A DNA stretch of 48,467 nt from Moduliflexus sp964602655 (GCA_964602655.1 CAZRSF010000048.1:1-48467), one strand, 5' to 3'; counted from the stretch's first letter, positions 22,943 through 32,651 are shown. The notes: generated by a model from the sequence alone, not told the origin. Program-made: numbers and translations.

Positions 22943-24436
22943 TCAATTGACAGCGGATCGCATAATGCTTTCCTGATCCGCTTGTTCTATGGGTAAATCC
23001 GCGGTGATGCGCCCGTCATGCATCACCAACACGCGATCCGAGAGGCCGAGAATTTCCGGCAACTCAGACGAAATAACTAAAATTGAAACCCCTTCATCCG
23101 CTAATTCGGCAATAATTCGATGCACTTCGGCTTTCGCGCCGACATCAATCCCGCGCGTCGGCTCATCGAGAATCAAGACCGTCGGGTTCGTCGCTAACCA
23201 TTTCCCGATGACGACTTTCTGCTGATTGCCGCCACTGAGGTTATTCACTACATGTTTCAGCGACGAAATCTTGATGCGCAGCCGGTCAACATAACTATTG
23301 CACACCGCCGTTTCCTCGCTGCGGTCTATGATGTTGAAAAATTTGGCTAATCTGGGATGGATGCTCATCGAAAGATTTTCCCGCGTGGTCATCGGCAGCA
23401 CTAATCCCAGATTTTTCCGATCTTCTGGAATGTAGGCAATTCCATTTTTTACAGCATCTACCGGGCTGTTGATAGCGACCGCCTGATTGTTTAGCGAGAG
23501 CGTTCCCTCGGTTTTTCTCACCATGCCAATCAGCAGTTTTGCCAGTTCCGTGCGTCCCGCGCCGACTAATCCGGCGAGGCCGAGAATTTCGCCTTTGTGC
23601 AATTCGAACGACACATTTTTCGTCACCGGCGGACCGGAAAAATTTTGCACGTTCAGTACGATCTCTTTGCCCGGAACGCCTTTGCGTTTGGTAAAAAAGT
23701 GATCCAATTCGCGCCCGACCATCAGCGAGATAATGTTATCCTTTGTGGCGTCCGAGGTCTTCAATTCTCCGGCATTCATGCCGTCTCGCAAAACGATAAT
23801 ACGGTCGGTAATCGCCAGCATTTCATCTAATTTATGGGAAATAAAGACGACAGAAATGCTTTGCTTTTTCAAGTCGCGCACGATGGTGAACAGGTTATCT
23901 ATTTCCGACATCGCCAAGGAGGATGTCGGTTCATCCATAATCAACAGTTGCGTATCATACGAGAGCGCTTTGGCGATCTCGACCATCTGCTGCTGCGCCA
24001 CGCCGAGTTTGCGAACTTCCGTATCGGGATTAATGTCTATTTTCAGCCGTTCGAACAGCGCGACGGCTTTCGCTCGCATGGTTTTGTAGCTGATGAGTTT
24101 GGCAGCGCCAGTACGCACCTCTTTCCCTAAAAAGATATTTTCCATCGCCGACATATTCGGGCAGAGGTTGAATTCCTGAAAGATGATGCTGATGCCGACT
24201 CTGTATGAGTCTCCTGGATTTTTCAGCGCTAATGGTTTGCCGTTGTAAAAAATTTCTCCGGAATTCTGCGGATAGACGCCTGTCAGGACTTTCATCAACG
24301 TGGATTTCCCCGCGCCATTTTCGCCGATCAGCCCCAGAATCTCGCCTTTTTTTAAGGAGAAATCCACATTGTGCAAGGCGCGGACACCGGGAAATTCCTT
24401 GCAAATCCCCTTCATTTCGACCAGTAAAGGTTCCAT
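22943..24436 (-). CDS. Sugar ABC transporter ATP-binding protein (RbsA/MglA type), system 1
   Basis: A 497-aa double ATPase. The first half has Walker A GENGAGKSTLMKVL (about 38) and Walker B LLIMDEPTSSLAM. The second half has a degenerate P-loop (GLVGAGRTELAKLL), the signature LSGGNQQKVVIGKW and LILDEPTRGIDVGAK. This is typical of importers for ribose, galactose, xylose or autoinducer-2. It powers the permease encoded 18 nt upstream. The start lacks a strong ribosome binding site, suggesting translational coupling. Confidence 0.93.
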   Translation of the reverse strand: MEPLLVEMKGICKEFPGVRALHNVDFSLKKGEILGLIGENGAGKSTLMKVLTGVYPQNSGEIFYNGKPLALKNPGDSYRVGISIIFQEFNLCPNMSAMENIFLGKEVRTGAAKLISYKTMRAKAVALFERLKIDINPDTEVRKLGVAQQQMVEIAKALSYDTQLLIMDEPTSSLAMSEIDNLFTIVRDLKKQSISVVFISHKLDEMLAITDRIIVLRDGMNAGELKTSDATKDNIISLMVGRELDHFFTKRKGVPGKEIVLNVQNFSGPPVTKNVSFELHKGEILGLAGLVGAGRTELAKLLIGMVRKTEGTLSLNNQAVAINSPVDAVKNGIAYIPEDRKNLGLVLPMTTRENLSMSIHPRLAKFFNIIDRSEETAVCNSYVDRLRIKISSLKHVVNNLSGGNQQKVVIGKWLATNPTVLILDEPTRGIDVGAKAEVHRIIAELADEGVSILVISSELPEILGLSDRVLVMHDGRITADLPIEQADQESIMRSAVN

Positions 24437-24454
24437 AGTCTCAGCCCATCCACG

Positions 24455-25420
24455 CTATTTGTTTTTAATGCGATCAACGACGGCAGCCAGCACAATGATC
24501 CCGCCAATGATGAAGTCTTGCCAGTACGCTGACACTTGCATCAGGACAAGGCCGTTGCGGATAACGCCCATAATGACGGCGCCGATCAAGACGCCAAGCA
24601 CGGTTCCCACGCCGCCGCTCAAGCTTGTTCCGCCGATGACGGTTGACGCAATGGCATCCATTTCCCAGCCTTTTCCTGTTGCGGGTTGCGCCGAATTAAA
24701 CCGCGCAACTAATAAAATCCCGACAATTCCTGCCATCAAACCGCAAATGGCGTAAATACTCAGTTTCACTTTTTTGACATCAATCCCGGAGAGCGCTGTT
24801 GCTTGCTCGTTGCCGCCAATGGCGTAAATTCTCCGTCCAAACGCAGTATAGGTCAGCACAGTATGCACGATAATGGCAATGACAGCGGCGATAATAACTG
24901 GCGTGGGGATGCCAAACACATCGCTTTGCGCTAAAAAGAAGAAATTGTTCGGAATTTCAATGATTGGGTTGCCTTTGGTTAAGACAAGACTGAGACTGCG
25001 CCCCATGCTCATCGTGCCAAGCGTGACGATAAACGGCGTGATGCGGCCATAGGCGATCACTGCGCCATTAAATACGCCAATCGCCATTCCGGTCAGGATG
25101 CCAATCGGCAGCGCGAAAATCGGGTGAATTCCAGCAGCCAGCGCCACTCCGGCAATCATCCCGCTTAACCCGACCGTCGAACCAATGGACAGATCGATGC
25201 CTGAGGTCAAAATGATAAACAATTCTCCTAATGCAACGATTGCGACAAATGAAATCTGTCGTGAGATTAGGTAGAGATTTTTCGCGGTTCGAAATTGTGG
25301 AGCCATAATCGCAATCAGCACCGAGATCAGAATAAGCGCGATAAAAATAGCGGCTTCTCGCTGCGCCAGAATTTCTAAGACGGGATTCGTCCGTTTTGTC
25401 GTCTGAGTTGTTTGAGCCAT
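24455..25420 (-). CDS. Sugar ABC transporter permease (RbsC type), system 1
   Basis: A 321-aa inner-membrane protein with about nine hydrophobic segments and the BPD_transp_2 hallmarks (ILTSGIDLSIGSTVGLSGMI, VTLGTMSMGR, then IASTVIGGTSLSGGVGTV near the C-terminus). It forms the membrane channel for the ATPase and binding protein on either side. No Shine-Dalgarno is obvious before the ATG. Confidence 0.93.
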   Translation of the reverse strand: MAQTTQTTKRTNPVLEILAQREAAIFIALILISVLIAIMAPQFRTAKNLYLISRQISFVAIVALGELFIILTSGIDLSIGSTVGLSGMIAGVALAAGIHPIFALPIGILTGMAIGVFNGAVIAYGRITPFIVTLGTMSMGRSLSLVLTKGNPIIEIPNNFFFLAQSDVFGIPTPVIIAAVIAIIVHTVLTYTAFGRRIYAIGGNEQATALSGIDVKKVKLSIYAICGLMAGIVGILLVARFNSAQPATGKGWEMDAIASTVIGGTSLSGGVGTVLGVLIGAVIMGVIRNGLVLMQVSAYWQDFIIGGIIVLAAVVDRIKNK

Positions 25421-25483
25421 AATGGTCGTGACTGTCGAGAGTCCGGGGAGGTTTCCCCGGACTCTGCGAGCGTGTGTTTCTGA

Positions 25484-26431
25484 TTACTGCGGAATTTCTT
25501 TCTTCATGTCGTCCATGTAGGAGTCAATGTTGTCTTTGGTGACGATGATGACGCCTGTGTCTATTTCTTTCGGGATTTCTTTGCCTTCAACAGCCGCTTT
25601 CAGGTTTTCCACCGACAGCCAGCCCATTGTGAAGGTCTTCTGAACGATGCAGAACTGCACAACGCCGTCGCGAATCCCTTGCAGCGTGTCTTTCAGATCG
25701 TCGAAACCGGCCAACAACACCTGTCCGGCTTTATTCTGTTCTTTAACGACCGTGCTTGCGCCCGGAGCGCATTCAGCGGAGACGCCGAAAATCGCATTCA
25801 GATCAGCGTAGGTCTGGAGGATCGCTTCGGTTTTGTTCACGGTTACGTCGAATTTGCCTTCGGTATCTTCCAGCGTGACGATTTTGACTTCAGGAGCTTC
25901 TTTGGCAATCGCTTCTTTCACGCCTTCTGTGCGTAAATTCAAATTCGGAGCGCCGAGGCCGCCCTGGAGAATGGCTAAATTCCCTTTTTTGCCCATGAGT
26001 TCGGCAATTTTCTGACCGCCAGCATATCCGGCGTTTTTATTATTCGTGCCGATATAGCAAAGTTGCGCGCTGGAAGGCGCCGGAGCGTCGAACGTAATAA
26101 TTTTAATGCCAGCGTCCATCGCCTGCTGAATAACCGGAACGAGCGGTTTGTCATCCAATGCGGAAATCGCGATGCCATCCACGCCGCGCGCGATCAAATC
26201 TTCCAACACTTTCACTTGCAGAGCGATATCGAATTCCTGCGGCGCTTGATATTCGACGGTAATGCCATATTTTTCCCCTGCGGCTTTGAAGCCTTCGAAG
26301 CACGGTTCATAATAGGGATGCACGCCTTTCGGCACCATCACGAACGTCAATTTTTTGTCAGCAGCAAAGGCAGACGGAACAATCATCATTGCCACGAGGG
26401 CGATCACGACGAATAACTTTACGAGTTTCAT
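25484..26431 (-). CDS. Sugar-binding protein of ABC transporter (type I periplasmic binding protein), system 1
   Basis: A 315-aa secreted protein: signal peptide 1-23 (MKLVKLFVVIALVAMMIVPS, cut after AFA), then the two-lobed RbsB-like fold with KGVHPYYEPCFEGFKAAGEK, GVDGIAISALDDKPLVPVIQ, IKIITFDAPAP and GFDDLKDTLQGIRDG. It delivers sugar to the permease encoded next. AAGGAG precedes the ATG at 26431. Order SBP-permease-ATPase differs from system 2. Confidence 0.93.
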   Translation of the reverse strand: MKLVKLFVVIALVAMMIVPSAFAADKKLTFVMVPKGVHPYYEPCFEGFKAAGEKYGITVEYQAPQEFDIALQVKVLEDLIARGVDGIAISALDDKPLVPVIQQAMDAGIKIITFDAPAPSSAQLCYIGTNNKNAGYAGGQKIAELMGKKGNLAILQGGLGAPNLNLRTEGVKEAIAKEAPEVKIVTLEDTEGKFDVTVNKTEAILQTYADLNAIFGVSAECAPGASTVVKEQNKAGQVLLAGFDDLKDTLQGIRDGVVQFCIVQKTFTMGWLSVENLKAAVEGKEIPKEIDTGVIIVTKDNIDSYMDDMKKEIPQ

Positions 26432-26603
26432 ACGATTTCTCCTTGTTGAGCAGCAGACACGCGCACAAGCGATTTGCCTGCATTTCTCGCGTGTAACATT
26501 TCGGTTGTTGTTGATACAAACTGGCACATCTTGTCGAGACATCAGTTCATCGTTTTCGTTCTGCGCACCACATTCCCCCTTTCTTGAGAGTTTCGATTAC
26601 AGA

Positions 26604-26679
26604 AGGAGTGCCACAGCTTGCGTTTGCAACCTGACGAAGTCAGGCGCAACACAACGCCAAAGCAAGCGTTGGCACTCCT
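26604..26679. repeat. Compound palindromic element, family C, copy 3
   Basis: Outer arms AGGAGTGCCA/TGGCACTCCT enclose two internal dyads including CTGAC-gaa-GTCAG, giving a cruciform-like plan. It separates the two ABC operons (permease of system 2 ends at 26705). Confidence 0.75.
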
Positions 26680-26704
26680 GAGACCTAAATAGTTACAAAA
26701 AAAA

Positions 26705-27655
26705 TTATGCTCTTTTACGCTTGATATCAATAATCACGGCAATAACAATAATCGCGCCTTTGATAATACGTTGCGCCCCCTGGGGAACGATCAACAGGTT
26801 CAGTCCATTACTGACAACTCCCATAATCAACGCGCCGATAATGGTACCGACAAGCGTTCCTTGGCCTCCTGCCAAACTTGTTCCACCGATAATCACGGCG
26901 GCGATGGCGTCGAGTTCCGCGCCCGTAAACGCGACCGGGACGGCTGAGTCCAGCCTGGCTGTCGTAATAACCCCCGCCGCCGCGCAGCAAAAACCTGAGA
27001 TCATATACACAGCTTGCTTCACGGCCTTCACTCTGATGCCGGCTAATTGACACACCGTTTCACTTCCGCCTAACGCATAGGCGTATCGTCCGAATCTGGT
27101 ATTACTGAGCACATACCATGAAATCACATACATCACGACCATGATCAACACCGGGATCGGAAGTCCTAAAAAATTTCCGGCAATGGCCGGAAACGCATCA
27201 GGAAAGGTATAGACCGGCTGTCCTGATGTAATCATAAACGCGCCCCCTCTGGCAATAGACATCATGCCCAACGTGACGATAAACGGAGGGACATTGATTA
27301 AGGCGATAATGGCGCCATTGAGCCAGCCCTGTAATGCGCCTGCGACCGCCCCTATCAGCAGCGCCGCCCACACCGGGACGCCGGCTTTCATTGAGACTGC
27401 CATAATTAAGGCGGTAAATGCGGCAATCGAACCAACCGACAGATCGATTCCGCCAGTTAAAATGATAAACGTCATGCCGATGCCCATAATCGCAATCGTT
27501 GAGATGTGGACAAAGATATTGAGAATGTTTTGCGTCTGTAAAAATGCCGGTGAAAGAAAGGTCATGATGATGACAAGGATAATCAGCGCAATAAATGCCC
27601 CCATATTATCGAGTATTTTTTTACTGTTCGGATGCGTAATTCGGTCTTGCCCCAT
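26705..27655 (-). CDS. Sugar ABC transporter permease (RbsC type), system 2
   Basis: A 316-aa permease with about nine membrane segments and the same family marks (ILTGGIDLSVGSIAAFTALI, VTLGMMSIARGG, then AVIIGGTSLAGGQGTLVG). GGAGGGG supports the ATG at 27655. It overlaps the upstream ATPase gene by 35 nt, so the ribosome binding site lies inside that gene and expression is coupled. Only moderately similar to system 1, so not a recent duplication. Confidence 0.93.
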   Translation of the reverse strand: MGQDRITHPNSKKILDNMGAFIALIILVIIMTFLSPAFLQTQNILNIFVHISTIAIMGIGMTFIILTGGIDLSVGSIAAFTALIMAVSMKAGVPVWAALLIGAVAGALQGWLNGAIIALINVPPFIVTLGMMSIARGGAFMITSGQPVYTFPDAFPAIAGNFLGLPIPVLIMVVMYVISWYVLSNTRFGRYAYALGGSETVCQLAGIRVKAVKQAVYMISGFCCAAAGVITTARLDSAVPVAFTGAELDAIAAVIIGGTSLAGGQGTLVGTIIGALIMGVVSNGLNLLIVPQGAQRIIKGAIIVIAVIIDIKRKRA

Positions 27656-29150
27656 GATATTTATCCCCTCCGGTTGCATGGTACATAATTTTTTCCTGAG
27701 TTGCTTCTTCGCGCGAGAATTCTTTGACGATTTCACCCCGGCACACGACCAAAATTCGATCACTCATTCCAAGCACTTCAGGCAGATCCGACGAGATGAG
27801 AATGATGCCATGCCCTTCGGCAACGAGTGAATTCATCAGATGATAGACTTCGATTTTGGCGCCGACATCAATCCCCCGAGTGGGTTCATCCATAATAAAG
27901 ATATTGGATTTGCTCATGAGCCATTTTGCGATGACCACTTTTTGCTGGTTCCCACCACTTAAGGTTTCTGTTTTTTGTTCGCGACCGGTGCATTTGATCT
28001 TGAGTGATTCGATATACTTCGCGACGATAGATTTCTCTTTTTGCGTATCGAGCTTATAGATCAAATCAATGGCATCAAGGGAGGGAAGCGTGATATTTTT
28101 CGCAATATCCATCAATAAGACTAGCCCTTCTTCGCGCCGTTTTTCTGTCAGAAATCCGATCCCGGCTTGAATGGCCTGCCGCGGATGCTTGATGTCAACG
28201 TGTTGGCCGCGCACAAAAATCTCGCCGGAATCTTTGGGGTCTATGCCAAAGATCGATCTCATGATTTCAGTTCTTCCTGCCCCCATCAATCCGCATATTC
28301 CAAGCACCTCGCCCGATTGTAAGCGAAAATTGACATCCTTAAAGACCTTGTCGCGCGTGAGGTTTTTGACCGCTAAAATCTCTTCTCCCGGCGTCGCTGC
28401 CGCTTTGGGATAATGATCGCCGACCTCTCTTCCCACCATGTGCCGGATCATTTCGTCCAAATTCGTGTTTCGAATTTCCAGGGTTGTGACGGCTTCGCCA
28501 TCCCGCATGATGGTGACGCGATCTCCGATCTGCTCGAACTCTTCCAGCCGGTGAGAGATATAGATAATCGAGACGCCCTGGCTTTGGATGTTCTTGATGA
28601 TCGTAAACAGATTTTCGATCTCTTTATCGGTTAACGCGGAGGTCGGTTCATCCATGATCAAGATTTTCGAATTCACGGATAAGGCTTTGGCGATCTCGAC
28701 CATTTGTTGCTCCGCGACTCCCAAATCAACAACCTTTGCGTTCGGATCGATATCCAGGTGTAATTGTTTAAAAAGGGCTTCAGTATCTTCCCGGAGCTTT
28801 TTATGATTCAATGTACGGGTCGTTGGGGATAATGGCTCTCTGCCCAAATAAATATTTTGACTGGCGGTTAAGTAGGGAATGAGATTGAATTCCTGATAGA
28901 TTGTCATGATGCCTAATGCTTGAGCATCGTGTGGCTTAACAATGTCAACCTTCTGCCCTTCGAAAAGTATTTCGCCACGATCTAAAGAGTAAACCCCTGA
29001 TAATATTTTGATCAAGGTTGATTTGCCGGCGCCATTCTCTCCCAGCAGAATATGCACTTCACCCTTTCGGAGTTCTAAATCGACATCTTTCAGAACCTGT
29101 ACTCCGGGAAAGCTTTTGCATATTTTTTTCATTTCCAAGATTGAAGACAA
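27621..29150 (-). CDS. Sugar ABC transporter ATP-binding protein (RbsA/MglA type), system 2
   Basis: A 509-aa double ATPase with GENGAGKSTLIKILSGVY, KILIMDEPTSALTDKE, a degenerate second P-loop GLMGAGRTE and LSGGNQQKVVIAKW. It starts with TTG at 29150, supported by GGGAGG five nt upstream and by alignment with system 1; the first internal ATG is at 29132. The last residues (GARPNYASEQ) overlap the permease gene. Confidence 0.93.
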   Translation of the reverse strand: MSSILEMKKICKSFPGVQVLKDVDLELRKGEVHILLGENGAGKSTLIKILSGVYSLDRGEILFEGQKVDIVKPHDAQALGIMTIYQEFNLIPYLTASQNIYLGREPLSPTTRTLNHKKLREDTEALFKQLHLDIDPNAKVVDLGVAEQQMVEIAKALSVNSKILIMDEPTSALTDKEIENLFTIIKNIQSQGVSIIYISHRLEEFEQIGDRVTIMRDGEAVTTLEIRNTNLDEMIRHMVGREVGDHYPKAAATPGEEILAVKNLTRDKVFKDVNFRLQSGEVLGICGLMGAGRTEIMRSIFGIDPKDSGEIFVRGQHVDIKHPRQAIQAGIGFLTEKRREEGLVLLMDIAKNITLPSLDAIDLIYKLDTQKEKSIVAKYIESLKIKCTGREQKTETLSGGNQQKVVIAKWLMSKSNIFIMDEPTRGIDVGAKIEVYHLMNSLVAEGHGIILISSDLPEVLGMSDRILVVCRGEIVKEFSREEATQEKIMYHATGGDKYHGARPNYASEQ

Positions 29151-29248
29151 AATAACCTCCCATGTGCCCGTTTTTGTGCAAAAACATGAGGAGAAGAAGC
29201 TATTGAAGCCATCAGCTTCAATAGCTTCGGGAAGAGTTTCAATGTCTC

Positions 29249-30169
29249 TTATTTTGCGACATTGGCTGCATCAACAATAATGGTGTCGGTGACAACTTTT
29301 TTCGGTGATGATTCGCCATTCAGCGCTTTGTAGATCGTTTCAATGGTGGCCGTGCCGATTCCAACCGGATTCACATCGCACGTCCCTGAAATCAGACCTT
29401 TTCTGATGGCGTCAAAGGCGCTTTCATTGCCGTCTAACCCCATAATCAAAATCGCGTCTGATTTTCCTGCGGCTTTCACGGCTTGTCCAGCCCCAATCGC
29501 CATTTCATCGGAGAGGCCGAAAATCACATTAATCTCAGGATTTGCGCTCAGGACATTAGTAACAACATTCATGGCTTTTTCGCGTTCCCAGTCGGCGGCC
29601 TGTGAGACAACAACCTTGAGTCTCGCGTCTGTGGCGGCGACATCATTGAAACCGCCAGCGCGTTCGGTGGTGTACGAGCTTGGAAGCCCTTCAATGATCG
29701 CGGCTTTGATATCGCCTGAAACCTTGCTCAGGACATAGTTCGCGACCTGTGCGCCGCCTTTTCTTTGATCGTATCCGACATAGGCAAACACATCGCCTGC
29801 CGGAAGTTCGACCAGCGTATTGAACAGGACAATCGGAATGCCTGCGGCGTTCGCTTTCTGCACAGCCGTCACCGACGTTTCTTCGTCCATTGCGCATAAG
29901 GCAATCGCACTGACCTTCTTTGAAATCATCGTCTCAACAATATTCAACAGGCCAGCAGCATCATCTTCTCTATCGGGAGCTAAAATCTGTAATTCGTACC
30001 CATATTTTTTGGCGACTTCTTCAGCCCCTTGAATCACGGCTTGATAAAACGGACTGACCATGGCTGGCGGAACTAACGCGATCTCGATTTTATCGGCTGC
30101 CTGACCTTCTCCAACCATGATTGCGGACAACAAGAAACAGACGACGGTGATGAACAGTAACTTTTTCAT
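29249..30169 (-). CDS. Sugar-binding protein of ABC transporter (type I periplasmic binding protein), system 2
   Basis: 306 aa with a signal peptide ending GEGQA-A near residue 24. RbsB-like fold: PPAMVSPFYQAVIQGAEEVA, VSAIALCAMDEETSVTAVQK, IPIVLFNTLVELP, GLDGNESAFDAIRKG. It differs from system 1 in the ligand-lobe motifs, so a different sugar is likely. AAGGAG lies six nt before the ATG. First gene of the minus-strand array; its promoter should lie in 30170-30638. Confidence 0.92.
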   Translation of the reverse strand: MKKLLFITVVCFLLSAIMVGEGQAADKIEIALVPPAMVSPFYQAVIQGAEEVAKKYGYELQILAPDREDDAAGLLNIVETMISKKVSAIALCAMDEETSVTAVQKANAAGIPIVLFNTLVELPAGDVFAYVGYDQRKGGAQVANYVLSKVSGDIKAAIIEGLPSSYTTERAGGFNDVAATDARLKVVVSQAADWEREKAMNVVTNVLSANPEINVIFGLSDEMAIGAGQAVKAAGKSDAILIMGLDGNESAFDAIRKGLISGTCDVNPVGIGTATIETIYKALNGESSPKKVVTDTIIVDAANVAK

Positions 30170-30638
30170 GAGAAACTCCTTATATTTGATGTGTGCGAGT
30201 TGAGCATTGAAACATGTCAACGCTTCATTCGCGCCTCTAATGTATACGACCACCGGAAAACCGAAGCATCTTCTGGGAACCGCTATAAAAACGTCAGCGA
30301 TCTTCGCTATGTGAAGCCTGAAGATATCCTCAAAATCACACCTCCCCTCAGCCATTCGAGCGTGACTGATTACGTGATTCAAATATCTGTTAGGTACTGA
30401 GCACAGGCAGGAGAAAAATTCTTGTTCGTAGTCATTCGCATGACTACGAATGATAGCTATAAAATTTTGTCAAGTATTTAATTGAAAAATCTCATCCCTG
30501 TTCTATGAATGGCCTGAATCAATCTTTATTGAGAAATTTCCTTGACTTCCAACATCGCCGCCAGATGGCGTAACGTATGTTTATAATCCTGCCGGGGCTT
30601 GCCCCTCTAACAGTGTCCTTGACGAATGCAAGAATTTT
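30170..30638. other. 469-bp divergent intergenic region with a perfect dyad
   Basis: No gene seen. It holds the start of the minus-strand sugar array and of the plus-strand PGPGW-like gene. It contains a TTGACA on the minus strand (30468-30473) and an 11-bp perfect dyad at 30425-30450 described separately. Confidence 0.5.
30425..30450. promoter_or_regulatory. Perfect 11-bp inverted repeat, possible operator or dispersed palindrome
   Basis: TTCGTAGTCAT-TCGC-ATGACTACGAA. On the minus strand it begins 17 bp after a TTGACA box, so it overlaps where the -10 of the sugar-array promoter would lie. A sugar-responsive repressor such as the GntR-SBP protein could bind it, but it may simply be another mobile palindrome. 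Confidence 0.4.
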
Positions 30639-30941
30639 ATGAAACGAATCATCAAAGTAAGCGCGGGCTGGTTTCTTTTCTTTTTAGGTATCGTTGGATG
30701 CGTTTTGCCTGGATTGCAAGGGATTTTATTCATTGCAATTGGCCTGCTAATTTTATCAGAAGAAATTGTTTTTATCAAAAAACTACTTCATCCGCTTGAA
30801 CAAAAATATCCCGTACAGTTCAAACACGTCCACGCCTTCCGCCACAAGCTTTTTCAAAAACTGCGCAGGCTGATTCGGCGGAAACGCTCGCCTGAACCAG
30901 AAGGAAAACAGCGTTTCCCCCATCTGCCCGATGAAGTGTGA
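30639..30941 (+). CDS. Small membrane protein, PGPGW/DUF454-like
   Basis: A 100-aa protein with two adjacent hydrophobic helices (about 9-26 and 28-45) around the motif GWFLFFLGIVGCVLPGLQG, as in the PGPGW transmembrane family, and a long basic amphipathic tail. Function unknown. Its stop is adjacent to the convergent regulator gene (1-nt gap). Confidence 0.7.
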   Translation: MKRIIKVSAGWFLFFLGIVGCVLPGLQGILFIAIGLLILSEEIVFIKKLLHPLEQKYPVQFKHVHAFRHKLFQKLRRLIRRKRSPEPEGKQRFPHLPDEV

Positions 30942-30942
30942 A

Positions 30943-32364
30943 TCAATCGCCGTACAGCATGTTCAGATAATATTCTTTCTCGTCCAATTCCTGCTCGATA
31001 TCGGCCTGTTCATACAAGATTTTTTTGACCGCGTCCGTGCAAAAAGTCATCGCTTTCGAAAATGCCGCATTTTCAGCATGAATGCAGGAAGAATAGGTGA
31101 GTTGTTGTTTGAAGATCGTAAAAAAGGGGGTATCGTACGCCGGATCGGCAAGATAATTCCGGTTATTCGGCAGATGCCCGACCTGAGAATAATAGGCGTT
31201 ACTGATGTCATAATCGTTCGTCAGCGCGTCAATCAACTTGGCAGCCTGCGCCGTATATTCGCTCTGGGCGCAGATGGCTAAGGCGTGGTTATAAGTCCAG
31301 GAACGCGATTTGGCTTGCGGAGAAAGCACGGGATTCAACAGCGCAATGAAATTGTCCTCGAACGGCTGACCGGTATGCTCTTCCAATTGATATTTGATCC
31401 ACGGCGCATCCGACATAAAGGCGATATCGCCTCTGGCAAAGCGTTTGCGAATATCATGAATCGTTGATTTGAACACACGCACCGAGTTGACGAAATTACG
31501 CAGCCAGGTGAACGCCTCAATATTTTCCGGCGAATTCAGCACGACCTCTCCTTGCTCATTGATCAGCGTCCCATTGAATATCAGCAGAAAGAAATACAAT
31601 GTCAAAAAATCCGATTCCTGATCAACACTGGAATTCAAGGCATAGCAGTATTTGTCTTCCCCTTCGTACGCGTTGTCAATCTGCTGACAGGCGGCTTGCA
31701 ATGCCTCAAGCGTCATCGGCGACGGCAAGTCGGCAATTCCCGCCGTTTTCAACAGATGTTTGTTGGCAATCATCACGACCGGACATAAGCCCCAGGCTAA
31801 GGAATAGAGCTTCTTGCGATACATGCCGCCGGCCAGGTCTTTTTCGTAAAAGCGATTGTCCATATTGCTTTTTTCGACAACGGGTTCAAGCGGTTCGAGC
31901 GCGCCGACCGAGGCAAAATAACTGGTCCAGTGCGATTGAATATGCGCGACGTCCGGCGCATTGCCGCTGGAAATCAGTTTCATCAACGCCTTTCGGGCTT
32001 GATTGTAGGTGGTCGCAATACATTCGACCGTGACAGACGGGTGTTTTTCATGAAACAACATTAAGGCGTCTTGTAAAATTTTTTCGCCTTTCGGGGTTTC
32101 CGGCAGCCAGGAAAAAAAGGTGAGTTTGGTGTTCTGCTTGGAGACGATTGTGCCCTTTCCCTGCTTTTTGACAAGAATGCCATCATCAACAAGGAGCGTC
32201 AACGCCTGACGAATCGTGGTGATGCTGGTGCCGAATTCTTCCGACAGGCTGGCTTCGGTCGGAATGGTCTCTCCATTTTTATACGCTTCATTTTCAATAC
32301 GTTTGACAATGACATCTTTGACTTGAAGGTATAACGGTTTGTAATGAACTTTTCCGGCGTCCAT
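30943..32364 (-). CDS. GntR-type HTH fused to an extracellular-type (SBP_bac_1) sugar-binding domain
   Basis: 473 aa with no signal peptide. Residues about 9-75 are a GntR winged helix (LYLQVKDVIVKRI, TIPTEASLSEEFGTSITTIR, ILVKKQGKGTIV). Residues about 80-470 have the fold of family 1 solute-binding proteins (LTFFSWLPETPKGEKILQDA, APDVAHIQSHW, LYSLAWGLCPVVMIANKHLL, WTYNHALAICAQ). The binding protein thus replaces the usual UTRA or FCD effector domain, giving an intracellular sugar-sensing repressor or activator. It lies beside two sugar ABC systems and catabolic genes, its likely targets. Confidence 0.88.
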   Translation of the reverse strand: MDAGKVHYKPLYLQVKDVIVKRIENEAYKNGETIPTEASLSEEFGTSITTIRQALTLLVDDGILVKKQGKGTIVSKQNTKLTFFSWLPETPKGEKILQDALMLFHEKHPSVTVECIATTYNQARKALMKLISSGNAPDVAHIQSHWTSYFASVGALEPLEPVVEKSNMDNRFYEKDLAGGMYRKKLYSLAWGLCPVVMIANKHLLKTAGIADLPSPMTLEALQAACQQIDNAYEGEDKYCYALNSSVDQESDFLTLYFFLLIFNGTLINEQGEVVLNSPENIEAFTWLRNFVNSVRVFKSTIHDIRKRFARGDIAFMSDAPWIKYQLEEHTGQPFEDNFIALLNPVLSPQAKSRSWTYNHALAICAQSEYTAQAAKLIDALTNDYDISNAYYSQVGHLPNNRNYLADPAYDTPFFTIFKQQLTYSSCIHAENAAFSKAMTFCTDAVKKILYEQADIEQELDEKEYYLNMLYGD

Positions 32365-32651
32365 GCGTACTATTCCCGTCTTGAAGATAAAGGATTATGA
32401 GAATGTCTATTATTGGTCATTCGGATGAATACTATTAAGATAAACCATAGAGATTCTTGTCAAGTTTTAATTTATCGGACTCCTGGAAAATTCCGCTTGA
32501 CTATTATTGATATGGCCGACATCCTGTCGGCTGCATGGCTTAAAATCTGCGAGGTTTTGACGATGCAGAACATCTCGCGTCAGGGCGCGAATGCGTAAAG
32601 ATAGAGAGGAAATGTTTTTGCGTCTCGACGCGAAATACGAAAGGAGAAAAT

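Noticed and set aside
32413..32598. Plus-strand open frame of 61 codons before the lipoprotein gene
   Set aside because: No ribosome binding site or recognisable protein; it covers the expected promoter region of the GntR-SBP gene.
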